Source: DASSUW01 sp963789005
Lineage (GTDB): Bacteria > Actinomycetota > Thermoleophilia > Solirubrobacterales > Solirubrobacteraceae
Assembly: GCA_963789005.1 (NCBI GenBank)
Contig: CAWBIZ010000004.1
Location: 186,001 to 250,000, forward strand
DNA: 64,000 nt
Direction of reading: 5' to 3'
Under the pieces are notes generated by a model. The model was not told where the DNA came from, did not search any database, and saw nothing but the letters and a program-made list of their open reading frames with translations. Below are positions 15,458 through 24,086 of this stretch, in pieces; position 1 is the first letter of the stretch, and the number at the start of each line of letters is the position of its first letter. The translations under genes were made by a program, and so were the position numbers.

Positions 15458-17293
15458 TTAGCCCTCGTCGTACAGGCGGTCGAAGAGCGCGGCGTACTTC
15501 TCGTTGACGACGTTGCGCTTGACCTTCAGCGTCGGGGTCAGCTCGCCGGTCTCCTGCGAGAGGTCGTGGTCGAGGATCACGAACTTCTTGATCTGCTCGA
15601 CGCGCGCGTAGCGCTCGTTGACCTCGTCGAGGATGCCCTGCACGAGCTCCTGCACCTTCGGCTCCTGGGCGAGCGCCGCGGGGTCGTCGGCGGAGAGCCC
15701 GTGCTCTGAGGCGAAGTTGGGCATCTCCTCCGGGTCGAGCGTGATCAGGACGACCGGGTACGGGCGGCGGTCGCCGTGCATGACCGCCTGCGAGATCCAG
15801 CGCGACTGCTTGAGGTCGTTCTCGAGGTTGGCGGGCGTGAGGTTCTTGCCGCCCGCGGTGATGATGATGTCCTTCTTGCGGCCGGTGATCTTGAGGAAGC
15901 CGTCCTCGTCGAGCTCCCCGAGGTCGCCGGTGTGCAGCCAGCCGTCCTCGATCGCGCCGAACGACTTGTCCTGGAGCTTGTAGTAGCCGCCGAAGATGTG
16001 CGGCCCGCGGATCAGGATCTCGCCGTCGCCGGCGATCCGCACCTCGGCCCCCGGGAGCGGCTGCCCGACGGTGCCGAACTTGTACGACTCCTTGGTGGAG
16101 ACCGTCGACGCAGTCGCCGTCTCGGTCATCCCGTAGCCCTCGAGCACCGGCGCGCCGCAGGCGTAGAAGAACTCGAGGATCTCCTGGGCGATCGGGGCGG
16201 CGCCGCTCGTGGCCTGGCGCATGCGGCCGCCGAACACGTTGCGGACATTGACGTAGAGCTCCTGGTCGGCCTTGTCGAAGGCCTGCTGGAGCTGCTCGGG
16301 GACCGGCTGGCCCGCCTCCTGCATCTGGCGCACCTTGAGGCCGAGCTGCGTCGCCGCCTTGATCTTCTCGGGGTCGTTGGTGGAGGTGACGAGCGTGTAG
16401 ATCTTCTCGAAGATCCGCGGCACCGACGGGAGGTAGTGCGGCTTGATCGCCATCAGCTCGGGCACGATCTGCTTCGGATCGCCGCCCCAGTAGGCGATCG
16501 TGCCGCCGAGGTCGAGCGCGATCAGCTCGATCAGCAGCGCGAACGAATGCGCGAGCGGCAGGTAGAGGTAGACGACGTCGCCCTCGTGCAGGATGCTCGC
16601 CTGCTCGCACATGTCGACGACGGTGCGGTAGTTGCGGTGCGCGAGCACGCAGCCCTTGGGCGGCCCCGTGGTCCCCGAGGTGTAGATGAACGTGTAGTTG
16701 TCGGCGGGCTCGACGGCCGCGGAGCGCTCGGCGACCTCGGCGGCGTCCCGCCCGCGGCCGCGCTCGCGCAGGGCGTCGAGCGTCATCGGGTCGCCCCCTG
16801 CCTCGCTTCGCTCGTCGCCGGCGGCGGCTTCGCCTTCGCCTAGATCGGCAGGGTCGATGACGATCACGCCCTCGAGGGCAGGCAGGCGGTCGCGCACCTG
16901 GGCGATCTTCGCCACCTGGCTCGCGTCCTCGCAGAAGACGAAGCGCGCCTCCGAGTTGCTCGCCACCCACTCGCACTCCTCCGGCGAGTTGGTCGGGTAG
17001 ATGGGCACCACGACGCCGCCCGCGCTCGCGATCCCGAAGCTCGCGTAGGTCCACTCCGGGCGCGTCCCGCACAGCACCGCGGCGCGGTCGCCCGGCGCGA
17101 GGCCGAGGTCGATCAGGCCGCGCGCGATCTCGGAGACGATCTCGCCGACGTCGCGGTAGGACACCTCTGCCCAGTCCTCGCCGCGCTTGAACTTGACCGC
17201 CGGCCGGTCGCCGTACCGCTCGGCGGCCAGCGCCATCAGGTCGGCGATCGTCCGCGAGCCCGTCGACTGCGGGCTTGCCGTGCTCGATTCCAT
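15458..17293 (-). CDS. Long-chain fatty acid--CoA ligase (AMP-forming)
   Basis: Activates fatty acids with ATP and CoA. 611 residues. ANL-superfamily motifs: P-loop TFIYTSGTTGPPKGCVL, the EGYGMTETAT A5 motif, the TGDLGELDEDGFLKITGRKKD hinge and a C-terminal catalytic Lys region (ETGELTPTLKVKRN). The ATG at 17293 is preceded by GGAGGAGG. A loop near residue 155 carries a short extra segment (GEGEAAAGDERSEAGG) not expected in the family. A TAGAAT -10 and a 12-bp palindrome lie upstream. Substrate chain length cannot be read. Confidence 0.93.
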   Translation of the reverse strand: MESSTASPQSTGSRTIADLMALAAERYGDRPAVKFKRGEDWAEVSYRDVGEIVSEIARGLIDLGLAPGDRAAVLCGTRPEWTYASFGIASAGGVVVPIYPTNSPEECEWVASNSEARFVFCEDASQVAKIAQVRDRLPALEGVIVIDPADLGEGEAAAGDERSEAGGDPMTLDALRERGRGRDAAEVAERSAAVEPADNYTFIYTSGTTGPPKGCVLAHRNYRTVVDMCEQASILHEGDVVYLYLPLAHSFALLIELIALDLGGTIAYWGGDPKQIVPELMAIKPHYLPSVPRIFEKIYTLVTSTNDPEKIKAATQLGLKVRQMQEAGQPVPEQLQQAFDKADQELYVNVRNVFGGRMRQATSGAAPIAQEILEFFYACGAPVLEGYGMTETATASTVSTKESYKFGTVGQPLPGAEVRIAGDGEILIRGPHIFGGYYKLQDKSFGAIEDGWLHTGDLGELDEDGFLKITGRKKDIIITAGGKNLTPANLENDLKQSRWISQAVMHGDRRPYPVVLITLDPEEMPNFASEHGLSADDPAALAQEPKVQELVQGILDEVNERYARVEQIKKFVILDHDLSQETGELTPTLKVKRNVVNEKYAALFDRLYDEG

Positions 17294-17325
17294 GCGCTCC
17301 TCCTCCGGGGAACTCTCAGAGCGCG

Positions 17326-17344
17326 ATTCTATGTGGGCGCCCAC
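17326..17344 (-). promoter_or_regulatory. Promoter with 12-bp palindromic operator candidate
   Basis: On the minus strand TAGAAT (17331-17326) is a good -10 for the acyl-CoA ligase gene, leaving about 25 nt of leader with a strong ribosome binding site. Immediately upstream is the perfect palindrome GTGGGCGCCCAC (17333-17344), well placed for a repressor between -10 and -35. Confidence 0.4.
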
Positions 17345-17364
17345 TCAGGGGCGCCGGAGGTGCT

Positions 17365-17553
17365 TCAGGCCGCGGCTGCCTGGGCCCTACTGCCGGAGGC
17401 CGCGAGCTGCTCGCTGACGTTGGCCAGGAACAAGGTCTTGTCGATCCGACCCTGGAAGATCGGCACGCCCATCTCCATGCACTTCTCGATGACCTCGCGT
17501 CGCTCCATACCGGCTTCGCGCGCGAGCTCCGTGGGCGTGAGGTGGATTGCCAT
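17365..17553 (-). CDS. Small helix-turn-helix-like protein
   Basis: 62 residues, MAIHLTPTELAREAGMERREVIEKCMEMGVPIFQGRIDKTLFLANVSEQ with an alanine-rich tail. The segment LTPTELAREAGMERREVIEKCMEMGV reads like a MerR or IclR style helix-turn-helix, followed by a short wing-like part (PIFQGRID). AGGAGG lies 10 nt before the ATG, which supports it being real. Its position just upstream of the acyl-CoA ligase promoter region makes a regulatory link possible. I do not recognise a named family. Confidence 0.65.
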   Translation of the reverse strand: MAIHLTPTELAREAGMERREVIEKCMEMGVPIFQGRIDKTLFLANVSEQLAASGSRAQAAAA

Positions 17554-17667
17554 CAGACCGGTGCCTCCTGTGAGGTTGCCACGTGGTCCGGCACGGTAGC
17601 GCGTGCGGTGGACGGCATCAACAACATCGACTCAATATGTCCTAAACATTCCGGTAGGCCCGGTCCA

Positions 17668-18429
17668 TCACACCGGATTCGGGATGTCGACCCAGACGTG
17701 CTCGATCTCGAAGCGGTGGGCGAGCCAGTCGCCGAGAGCGCGGATGCCGAAGGTCTCGGTCGCGTAGTGGCCGGCGGCGATGAAGTGGATGCCGGCCTCG
17801 AGCGCGTCGGCCATCACGTGCTCGCGCGGCTCGCCGGTCAGGAACGCGTCGAGCCCGAGCTCGATCGCCTCGGTGAGCGCGTCCGCTGCGCTGCCCGACA
17901 CGATGCCGATCCGGCGCACCCGGTCGGGACCGCCGGCGAACACCGTGGGCTCGCGGTTCGTCAGCTCGCGCACGCGCGTGAACAGGTCGGCCGCGGCGAT
18001 CCCGTCGCCGGGGAACGTGCCGGCGCGGCCGATCGGCGTTCCCCGGTACTCGCGGAAGGGCTCGTGGCGCTCGCAGCCGAGCCGCTCGGCGAGGATCGCG
18101 TTGTTGCCCAGCTCGGGGTGCCCGTCGAGCGGCAGGTGGTAGGCGGCGAGCGCGATGTCGTGCTTGAAGAGCGGCCGCAGGCGCTCGGCGAGCGTCGGCG
18201 TCAGGCCCGCGGGGAGGAAGTCCCAGAACAGCCCGTGGTGGACGAGCACGAGCTGGGCCTGCTCGGCCACGGCGCGCTCGACGAGCGCCTTCTGGGCCGA
18301 CACGCCGGTGACCACGCGCTGCACGTCCTGCGGGCCCGGGACCTGGAGGCCGTTCGGCCCGAGGTCACGGAACGAGGCGGGCTCGAGCAGCTCGTCGAGC
18401 GCGGTGATGATCGAGTGGAGTCGAGTCAT
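17668..18429 (-). CDS. Nif3-like dinuclear metal centre hexameric protein
   Basis: 253 residues. The Nif3/YbgI family has a dinuclear metal site and is often annotated as GTP cyclohydrolase I type 2; the physiological role is unsettled. Visible are LGPNGLQVPG (DNxGLQVG-like), the metal-ligand segment LVLVHHGLFW and the C-terminal HFIAAGHYATETFGIRAL with the second histidine and glutamate. The short form lacks the middle PII-like domain. The ATG at 18429 was chosen because upstream residues lack homology. Divergent from the sigma factor gene, about 88 bp away. The 114 bp between this gene and the small gene at 17365 hold an AT-richer stretch with no clear feature. Confidence 0.9.
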   Translation of the reverse strand: MTRLHSIITALDELLEPASFRDLGPNGLQVPGPQDVQRVVTGVSAQKALVERAVAEQAQLVLVHHGLFWDFLPAGLTPTLAERLRPLFKHDIALAAYHLPLDGHPELGNNAILAERLGCERHEPFREYRGTPIGRAGTFPGDGIAAADLFTRVRELTNREPTVFAGGPDRVRRIGIVSGSAADALTEAIELGLDAFLTGEPREHVMADALEAGIHFIAAGHYATETFGIRALGDWLAHRFEIEHVWVDIPNPV

Positions 18430-18517
18430 GCAAAAACGGGCACACACAGAGGGTGTCCTCGCGCTTCGCAGAGCGCGAGACGCGTGAAATCCACCGAGTG
18501 CGGGGAAGGGAAGCGTT

Positions 18518-20086
18518 GTGAGCGCAGTGAGCGGCCTCGTCGAGGCGCCCGGCATCGTCGCAGACGACGTCGACGAGAATCGCCTCGTCGCGGCCGTCCG
18601 GAGGGGCGACGATCGTGCGTTCGAGGCGCTCTACTCCCGCTATCAGCGCCGCATCCACGCCTACGTGGTCGGGATGGTCAAGGACCACGGCCGCGCGGAG
18701 GACGTCACGCAGGAGGTCTTCGTGGCCGCGCTGCGCCGGATGCGGGCGACCGAGCGGCCGATCGCGTTCAAGCCGTGGATCTACGAGATCGCCAAGAACG
18801 CCTGCATCGACCAGTACCGCCGCACCCGCCGCACCGAGGAGGTCTCGCTGGAGGCCGACGAGGGCCTCGCGCCCGCGGACTACGGCAAGCTCTCCAGCTC
18901 CGACCCCACGCCCGAGGCCGCCGTCGCCAACAAGCAGGACCTCGACAACCTCTGCGGCGCCCTCGGCGGGCTCTCGGACGCGCACCACGAGATCCTCGTG
19001 CTGCGGGAGTTCGAGGGCCTCTCCTACCAGGAGATCGGCGAGCGCATGAACATGAGCCGCCCGGCCGTCGAGAGCACGCTGTTCCGGGCACGGCGCCGTC
19101 TGACCGAGGAGTTCGACGAGCTGGTCACGGGCGCTCGCTGCCAGCGCATCCAGAGCCTGATCGCCACGGCCTCCGAAACCCGCTTGGGCACGCGCGAGTC
19201 GCGCCGCCTGTCGCGCCACATCTCGCACTGCCAGCCGTGCCGCCGCGAGGCCATGGTGGCCGGCCTCGACTCCGCGATCCTCACCCACGTCCCGCTCCGG
19301 CGCCGCGCCGCGGCCAAGATCGCCGGGCTGCTCCCGTTCCCGCTCGTCACGCGCTCCCGCGGCGGCGGCGGCGGTGGCGGCGACGCTTCGCTGGCGAGCT
19401 CGTCGGGCGGCGGCTGGATGGCCAACCTCCCGCTGCTGTCCGAGCAGCTCGCCGGTGGTTGGGGCAAGCTGGCGACCGCCGCCGTGGTCCTGGTGGCCGG
19501 CGCGGGCGCCGCGGGCGTCGGCTCGCAGGTCGTGACCGCCGGGCCCGGCAGCGAGTCGCGCGACCGCCCGGCGCTCGAGCGCACGAGCGGCGCCACCGAC
19601 CGCGGCGGGTCGTCGGCGGCGAAGGCGCGCTCGGTCGCGCCGGCTGCGGAGGGCAAGCGGACGGCCGGCCGCGCCGGACGCGCGGCCGGCGACCGTCGCA
19701 AGGCGGCGGCGCGCGCGGAGCGCGACGGCGTCCCCGGCTCGTCCGGCGGCAGCGGCAGCGTTGGGGGCGGCCTGGCGGACACGATCCCGGCCGTCACCGG
19801 CGGCGGCGCCGGCGGCGTGGTCGACCGCGTGACCGCGCCCGCGGGCGGCACGCCCTCGCTCCCTAACCCCGAGATCCCCACCGGCGGACCGACGAAGCCG
19901 ACGATCGAGCAGCCCAAGCCCCCGTCCCCGCCCGAGCTGCCGTCCGTCCCCTCGCCGCCAAAGGTCGACCTCACGCCACCTGAGCTCCCCGCCACCGGCG
20001 GCGGCAGCCTCCCGGATCCCATCAAGGGCGCGGCGGACAAGGCGACGGGCGCCGTCGAAAGCGCCACGGGCGTCGACCTCCCGTAG
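18518..20086 (+). CDS. ECF sigma factor fused to a zinc-finger, membrane and proline-rich tail
   Basis: 522 residues. Sigma-70 region 2 is at about 20-95 (RAFEALYSRYQRRIHAYV, DVTQEVFVAAL, WIYEIAKNACIDQYRR) and region 4 at about 145-205 (LREFEGLSYQEIGERMNMS). An H-x3-C-x2-C motif (HISHCQPC) near 231-238 resembles the ZAS zinc motif of anti-sigma factors. A hydrophobic segment near 310-335 (LATAAVVLVAGAGAAGVG) precedes a long Gly/Pro/Lys-rich tail. Probably a membrane-tethered sigma factor carrying its own anti-sigma-like module. GTG start at 18518. A second protein of the same plan is at 31615-32991. Confidence 0.88.
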   Translation: MSAVSGLVEAPGIVADDVDENRLVAAVRRGDDRAFEALYSRYQRRIHAYVVGMVKDHGRAEDVTQEVFVAALRRMRATERPIAFKPWIYEIAKNACIDQYRRTRRTEEVSLEADEGLAPADYGKLSSSDPTPEAAVANKQDLDNLCGALGGLSDAHHEILVLREFEGLSYQEIGERMNMSRPAVESTLFRARRRLTEEFDELVTGARCQRIQSLIATASETRLGTRESRRLSRHISHCQPCRREAMVAGLDSAILTHVPLRRRAAAKIAGLLPFPLVTRSRGGGGGGGDASLASSSGGGWMANLPLLSEQLAGGWGKLATAAVVLVAGAGAAGVGSQVVTAGPGSESRDRPALERTSGATDRGGSSAAKARSVAPAAEGKRTAGRAGRAAGDRRKAAARAERDGVPGSSGGSGSVGGGLADTIPAVTGGGAGGVVDRVTAPAGGTPSLPNPEIPTGGPTKPTIEQPKPPSPPELPSVPSPPKVDLTPPELPATGGGSLPDPIKGAADKATGAVESATGVDLP

Positions 20087-20101
20087 CCGCTCACCGGCGG
20101 C

Positions 20102-20107
20102 TAGACT
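20102..20107 (+). promoter_or_regulatory. -10 hexamer TAGACT for tRNA-Pro
   Basis: Ends 11 nt before the first base of the tRNA, the distance expected for a short 5' leader. Confidence 0.45.
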
Positions 20108-20118
20108 GCGAAGCCTCT

Positions 20119-20192
20119 CGGGGCGTGGCGCAGCCTGGTAGCGCGCGCCGTTCGGGTCGGCGAGGTCCCCGGTTCAAATCCGGGCGCCCCGA
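20119..20192 (+). tRNA. tRNA-Pro (anticodon CGG)
   Basis: Complete 74-nt cloverleaf. The acceptor stem CGGGGCG pairs with CGCCCCG, discriminator A. The D arm is GCGC/GCGC. The anticodon stem CGCCG/CGGCG encloses the loop TTCGGGT with anticodon CGG at 34-36. The T arm is CCCGG-TTCAAAT-CCGGG. CCA is not encoded. Its last 19 bases lie antisense to the end of the oxidoreductase gene on the minus strand. Confidence 0.96.
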
Positions 20193-21715
20193 TGAGCCTC
20201 CAGCACCGCCATCGCGGCGTTCCGGCCCGGAATGCCGCTGACGCCGCCGCCCCGCCGGGCACCCGCGCCGCCGAGGTGGACGGTCGGGAGCGGGGTCTCG
20301 GTCCCCCAGCGGCCGACCTCGTCCTCGTGCTCGGCGAACGGCCACGCCAGGTCGCGGTGGAAGATGTTCCCGCGCGGGAGCGCGAGCTCGTCCTCGAGGT
20401 CGAGCGGTGACTTGACCTCCAGGCACGGCGAGCCGTCCGGCGCGCGCAGCAGGCAGTCCTCGATCGGCTCCGCGAGGACGGAGTCGAGCGAGGCGAGGGC
20501 GGCGTCGAGCGCCTCGCGCGTCGCCGCCTCGCGCGCACGGTCGAACAGGCGCGCCGGAGTGTGGAGCGCGAACAGCGTCAGCGTGTGCGCGCGGACGCCC
20601 GGGCCGAGGATGCTCGGGTCGGTCAGCGAGTGGCAGTAGACCTCGCACGGCAGCGGCGACGGGAGCCGGCCGGCGGCGGCCGCGCCGAACGCGGCCTCGA
20701 GCTGCGCGTAGCCCTCGTTGACGTGGAACGTCCCCGCGAACGCGTCCTCGGGCGGCACGGCGCCGTCGCGCAGGCGCGGGAGGCGGGAGAGCAGCATGTT
20801 GACCTTCAGCTGCGCCCCCTCCGGCAGTGCACCGCCGCGGCCGTCCACGCCCATCAGCCGGTCGAGCACCGCGGGCGCGCACGCCGCCACGACGGCGTCG
20901 CAGCTGACCGCCGCGGACTCCGTGCGCACGACGGCGCCGCGCTCGTCGGCGTCGATCGCGACGACCTCCTGGCCGACCGCGAGCTCCGCACCGGACTGCG
21001 CCGCCAGCGCGTCGGTCAGCGCGCCCATGCCGCCGACGGGCACGTCCCAGTCGCCGGTGCCGTTGCCGATCACGTGGTAGAGGAAGCAGCGGTTCTGGCG
21101 CAGCGTCGGCTCGTGCGCGCTCGCGAAGGTGCCGATCAGCGCGTCGGTCATCACGATCCCGCGCACGAGATCGTCGCCGAAGGCCGCCTCGACGGCCTCG
21201 CCGAGCGGGCGCTCGACGAACGCCTCCCATGTCTCGTCGTCGTCCAGCCGCACGCGCAGGTCGTCGCCGCCTACGAGGGGCTCGAGCAGCGTCGGGAACA
21301 TCGCCTGCGCCAGCCGCACCGTCCGCGCCTGGAAGTCCTGCCACGCCGCGAAGGCCTCGTCGGAGCCGGTGACGCTGCGCATCGACGCGCGCGTGCGCTC
21401 CGCGTCGGCGGCGTCGATCAGCAGCCCGTCGTACGTGCCCGGCACCGGCGTGTAGCTCGAGATCCGGCGCCGGCGCGTCTCGAACGCCAGGCCGAGCTCG
21501 CGCACGATCTGCCGCGGCAGCAGGCTGACGAGGTACGCGTAGCGAGACAGCCGGGCGTCGACGCCCGGAAACGGCGCCTCCGACACCGCGGCGCCGCCGA
21601 CCTCGCCGCGCCGCTCGAGCACGAGCACGGACCGCCCCGCCCGCGTCAGGTAGGCGGCGGCGACCAGCCCGTTGTGGCCACCGCCGACGACGACGACGTC
21701 GTAGCGGCGCCTCAT
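20174..21715 (-). CDS. FAD-dependent oxidoreductase of the phytoene desaturase-related family
   Basis: 513 residues. The N-terminal Rossmann dinucleotide site VVVVGGGHNGLVAAAYLTRAG is followed by the ERRGEVGGAA motif. The C-terminal FAD motif (TVHLGGAGARRGGGVSGIPGRNAAMAVL) is that of the COG1233 group acting on carotenoid-like or retinoid-like substrates. The actual substrate is unknown. The ATG at 21715 overlaps the stop of the upstream phosphatase gene (ATGA), so the two form an operon. The last codons and the TGA lie inside the tRNA-Pro gene on the opposite strand. Confidence 0.88.
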   Translation of the reverse strand: MRRRYDVVVVGGGHNGLVAAAYLTRAGRSVLVLERRGEVGGAAVSEAPFPGVDARLSRYAYLVSLLPRQIVRELGLAFETRRRRISSYTPVPGTYDGLLIDAADAERTRASMRSVTGSDEAFAAWQDFQARTVRLAQAMFPTLLEPLVGGDDLRVRLDDDETWEAFVERPLGEAVEAAFGDDLVRGIVMTDALIGTFASAHEPTLRQNRCFLYHVIGNGTGDWDVPVGGMGALTDALAAQSGAELAVGQEVVAIDADERGAVVRTESAAVSCDAVVAACAPAVLDRLMGVDGRGGALPEGAQLKVNMLLSRLPRLRDGAVPPEDAFAGTFHVNEGYAQLEAAFGAAAAGRLPSPLPCEVYCHSLTDPSILGPGVRAHTLTLFALHTPARLFDRAREAATREALDAALASLDSVLAEPIEDCLLRAPDGSPCLEVKSPLDLEDELALPRGNIFHRDLAWPFAEHEDEVGRWGTETPLPTVHLGGAGARRGGGVSGIPGRNAAMAVLEAHRGARI

Positions 21716-23736
21716 GCCGCGGCGGTCACGGGAGCGCCGACGAACCGCATCGCGAGCATCGCGCGGTCGTCGACCGCGGTGCCGGCCTGGAACTCGTCCA
21801 GCGCGCGCTCGATCTCGGCGACCACCGCGGACGATCCGGGAGCGGCACGGGCGACCGCCTCGACCAGGCGAGCCTCGCCGAAGCGCTCGGCCCGGCCCGG
21901 CGTCTCGGTGACGCCGTCGGTGTAGAAGAGCAGCGTGTCCCCGGGCTCGACCGGCACGACGACCTCGGTCCAGACCTCGTTCTCCTCGACGCCCAGCAGC
22001 ACCCCGTGCTCGCCGACCGCCTCGGAGACGCCGCCGGCGCTGCGCCGCAGCGGCAGGGGGTGGCCGGCCGACGCCACCGTCAGGTGCGGCCTCCCGGCCG
22101 CGTCCTCCAGCAGCCCGCACACGGCGGTGACCAGCGACAGGCGCGTCTGCTCGCGCAACACGTCGTTGATCAGCGACAGCACGCGCGCCGGGCGGGGATC
22201 GAAGCGTGCCGCCATGCGCGCCGAGTGCCGCACGAGCGACGTCAGCGCCGCGGCCTCGACGCCCTTGCCGGTGACGTCGCCGAGCACGATCAGGTGCCCG
22301 GCGTCCACGGCCAGGACGTCATAGAAGTCGCCGCCGACCGCCGACCCGCGCTCGCCCGCCTGGTAGGCGGCGTGGATCTCCCAGCCCGGCAGCGCCGGCA
22401 GGCGCTCGGGCAGGAGGCTCGCCTGCAGCGTGCGCGCCACGCGCTGCTGCTCCTCGAACAGCCGGGAGTTCTGCACCGCGGTGGCGGCGCGCAGCGCCAG
22501 GTCCTGGGCGAACAGCAGGTCGTCCTCGTCGTAGCGCCGTCCGCTCTCCGCGGTCACGAGCGAGATGGCGCCGAGCGTGACGTCGCCGATCCGCATCGGG
22601 ACCGCCATGGCCGACTTGAGGCCGACTTCGCGGATCACCCGCAGATGCTCCTCGTCCTGGGCTCCGGCGACGAGCAGCTCGTCGGGGATCTCGGCATACA
22701 GCTCGGCGGGACCGCCGCGGAGGATGGCGGGCACGCCGTTGGGCGCGTCCATGTCCGGCGGGTAGCGCTGGCGCATGTCGTGCGCCAGCTTGACCTTCTC
22801 GGGGTCGACGTGGGCGACCGCGACCTGCTGGATCTCGCCCTCGTCGTCGAGCATGTCGATCCCGCACCAGTCCGCGAGCCGCGGCACGACCATGCGCGCG
22901 ACCCGCTCGAGCGTCTGCCCGTAGTCGAGCGAGGACGCGAGCAGCTGGCCCGCCTCGGCCAGGAAGCGCTCGCGCAGCTCGGCGTCCTTGGTGTCGGTGA
23001 CGTCCTCGATCACGTTGATGGCGAGCCGAGCACCGGACGCGTCGCGGTAGAGCGTCGCCTTCGTGAGGAGCCAGAACGCCTCGCCGTCGTACCGCATGCT
23101 CTGCGTCAGCAGGGGCGCCACCTGCTCGCCGGCCATCAGGCGCCGCCCCGGCAGCTCCTCGACCGGAACGCGCCGCCCCTCCTCGTCGGTCATCGCGAAG
23201 CGCTCGGCGACCTCGCCGGGCGCAGCCGCCAGCACCTGCTCGACCGAGTCGTAGCCCAGCAGCTCGGCCGCCGCCGGGTTGGCGTAGACCGTGACGCCGT
23301 GCTCGTCGTGCACGGTGACGGCCTCGGCCAGCGCGCCGAGGATGCCGTCGAGCTGCGCGCGCGTGCCTCGCAGCTCGACGGCCAGCGCCTGGTTGGCGGA
23401 GGCCATCGCCGTCGCCCGCTGTCGCGTCCGCGCCGCGAGCACGGCGAGCCCGGCGAACACGGTGTAGAAGCCGACGCGGAAGACGTCCTGGCTGAGAGCC
23501 GTGCTCGTGTTCCAGGTGCTGCTCGCCAGGCCGACGGCGAGCGCGACGACGCCGGTGATCGCCACCTCGCGCCAGTCGCCGACGACGGCGAGCACGAGCG
23601 GCACGAACAGCACCGTGCCCGTGATCGTCAGCGGGTTCGCCGACAGCGCGACGTCGACGGCGGTGACCACGGCCTGAACCGCGAGGCCGATGCCCAGTCG
23701 CCGCGCCGAGAGGGTGCTGGTCGTCGCCCCGTGCAT
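21712..23736 (-). CDS. PAS-GAF-PP2C (SpoIIE/RsbU-type) serine phosphatase with membrane N-terminus
   Basis: 674 residues. Hydrophobic helices span about 10-110, a PAS domain about 130-240 (ILGALAEAVTVHDEHGVTVYAN), a GAF domain about 265-415, and a PP2C_SIG/SpoIIE phosphatase about 435-665 with GGDFYDV, LGDVTGKGVEAA and LLFYTDGVTE. Such proteins dephosphorylate anti-sigma-factor antagonists in partner-switching stress control. No anti-sigma partner is adjacent; the operon partner is the oxidoreductase. ATG start at 23736. Confidence 0.93.
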   Translation of the reverse strand: MHGATTSTLSARRLGIGLAVQAVVTAVDVALSANPLTITGTVLFVPLVLAVVGDWREVAITGVVALAVGLASSTWNTSTALSQDVFRVGFYTVFAGLAVLAARTRQRATAMASANQALAVELRGTRAQLDGILGALAEAVTVHDEHGVTVYANPAAAELLGYDSVEQVLAAAPGEVAERFAMTDEEGRRVPVEELPGRRLMAGEQVAPLLTQSMRYDGEAFWLLTKATLYRDASGARLAINVIEDVTDTKDAELRERFLAEAGQLLASSLDYGQTLERVARMVVPRLADWCGIDMLDDEGEIQQVAVAHVDPEKVKLAHDMRQRYPPDMDAPNGVPAILRGGPAELYAEIPDELLVAGAQDEEHLRVIREVGLKSAMAVPMRIGDVTLGAISLVTAESGRRYDEDDLLFAQDLALRAATAVQNSRLFEEQQRVARTLQASLLPERLPALPGWEIHAAYQAGERGSAVGGDFYDVLAVDAGHLIVLGDVTGKGVEAAALTSLVRHSARMAARFDPRPARVLSLINDVLREQTRLSLVTAVCGLLEDAAGRPHLTVASAGHPLPLRRSAGGVSEAVGEHGVLLGVEENEVWTEVVVPVEPGDTLLFYTDGVTETPGRAERFGEARLVEAVARAAPGSSAVVAEIERALDEFQAGTAVDDRAMLAMRFVGAPVTAAA

Positions 23737-23780
23737 GCGCTCGGGGCGATGCTAGTGCGCGCGGGGGCGCTTGGGGCCGA

Positions 23781-24002
23781 TTATCCCTGCTGACGGCCGG
23801 TGATCTGGCCGCGCAGGGTGGCGATCTCGGTCACGGCGAGCCCGACGAACGTGCCGCTCGCGGCGGCGATCTCGGCGTCGATGTCCTCGAGCAGGTCGTG
23901 GTCGACCGCCAGCGCGCGTTCAGCCAGCAGCTGCTCGAGGTGCGCGCGCTCGTCGGCGGCGCTCGTGGTGGGGATGGTGAACGGGAGCATGAGCACGATC
24001 AT
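23781..24002 (-). CDS. Small acidic hypothetical protein
   Basis: 73 residues from the ATG at 24002, MIVLMLPFTIPTTSAADERAHLEQ onward, mostly helical and acidic (EQLLAERALAVDHDLLEDIDAEIAAASG). The frame extends 25 codons upstream to 24077, but that part looks unlike protein and would overlap the promoter of the divergent gene. No family recognised. Confidence 0.5.
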   Translation of the reverse strand: MIVLMLPFTIPTTSAADERAHLEQLLAERALAVDHDLLEDIDAEIAAASGTFVGLAVTEIATLRGQITGRQQG

Positions 24003-24074
24003 GCGGCCCAGACCCCCCTGCCGGCATCGGGGAAACCCCTGGATCGACCCCTGAGAGCCGTCCTGGAGCTCTGG

Positions 24075-24080
24075 CACGAT
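24075..24080 (+). promoter_or_regulatory. -10 hexamer CACGAT, leaderless start
   Basis: Ends 6 nt before the ATG at 24087. No ribosome binding site is present, in line with the other leaderless candidates. Confidence 0.3.
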
Positions 24081-24086
24081 GGCCGC

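Noticed and set aside
20119..20192. tRNA-Pro as an attachment site of an integrated element
   Set aside because: No integrase and no repeated tRNA 3' end were seen nearby; the antisense gene end alone is not enough.
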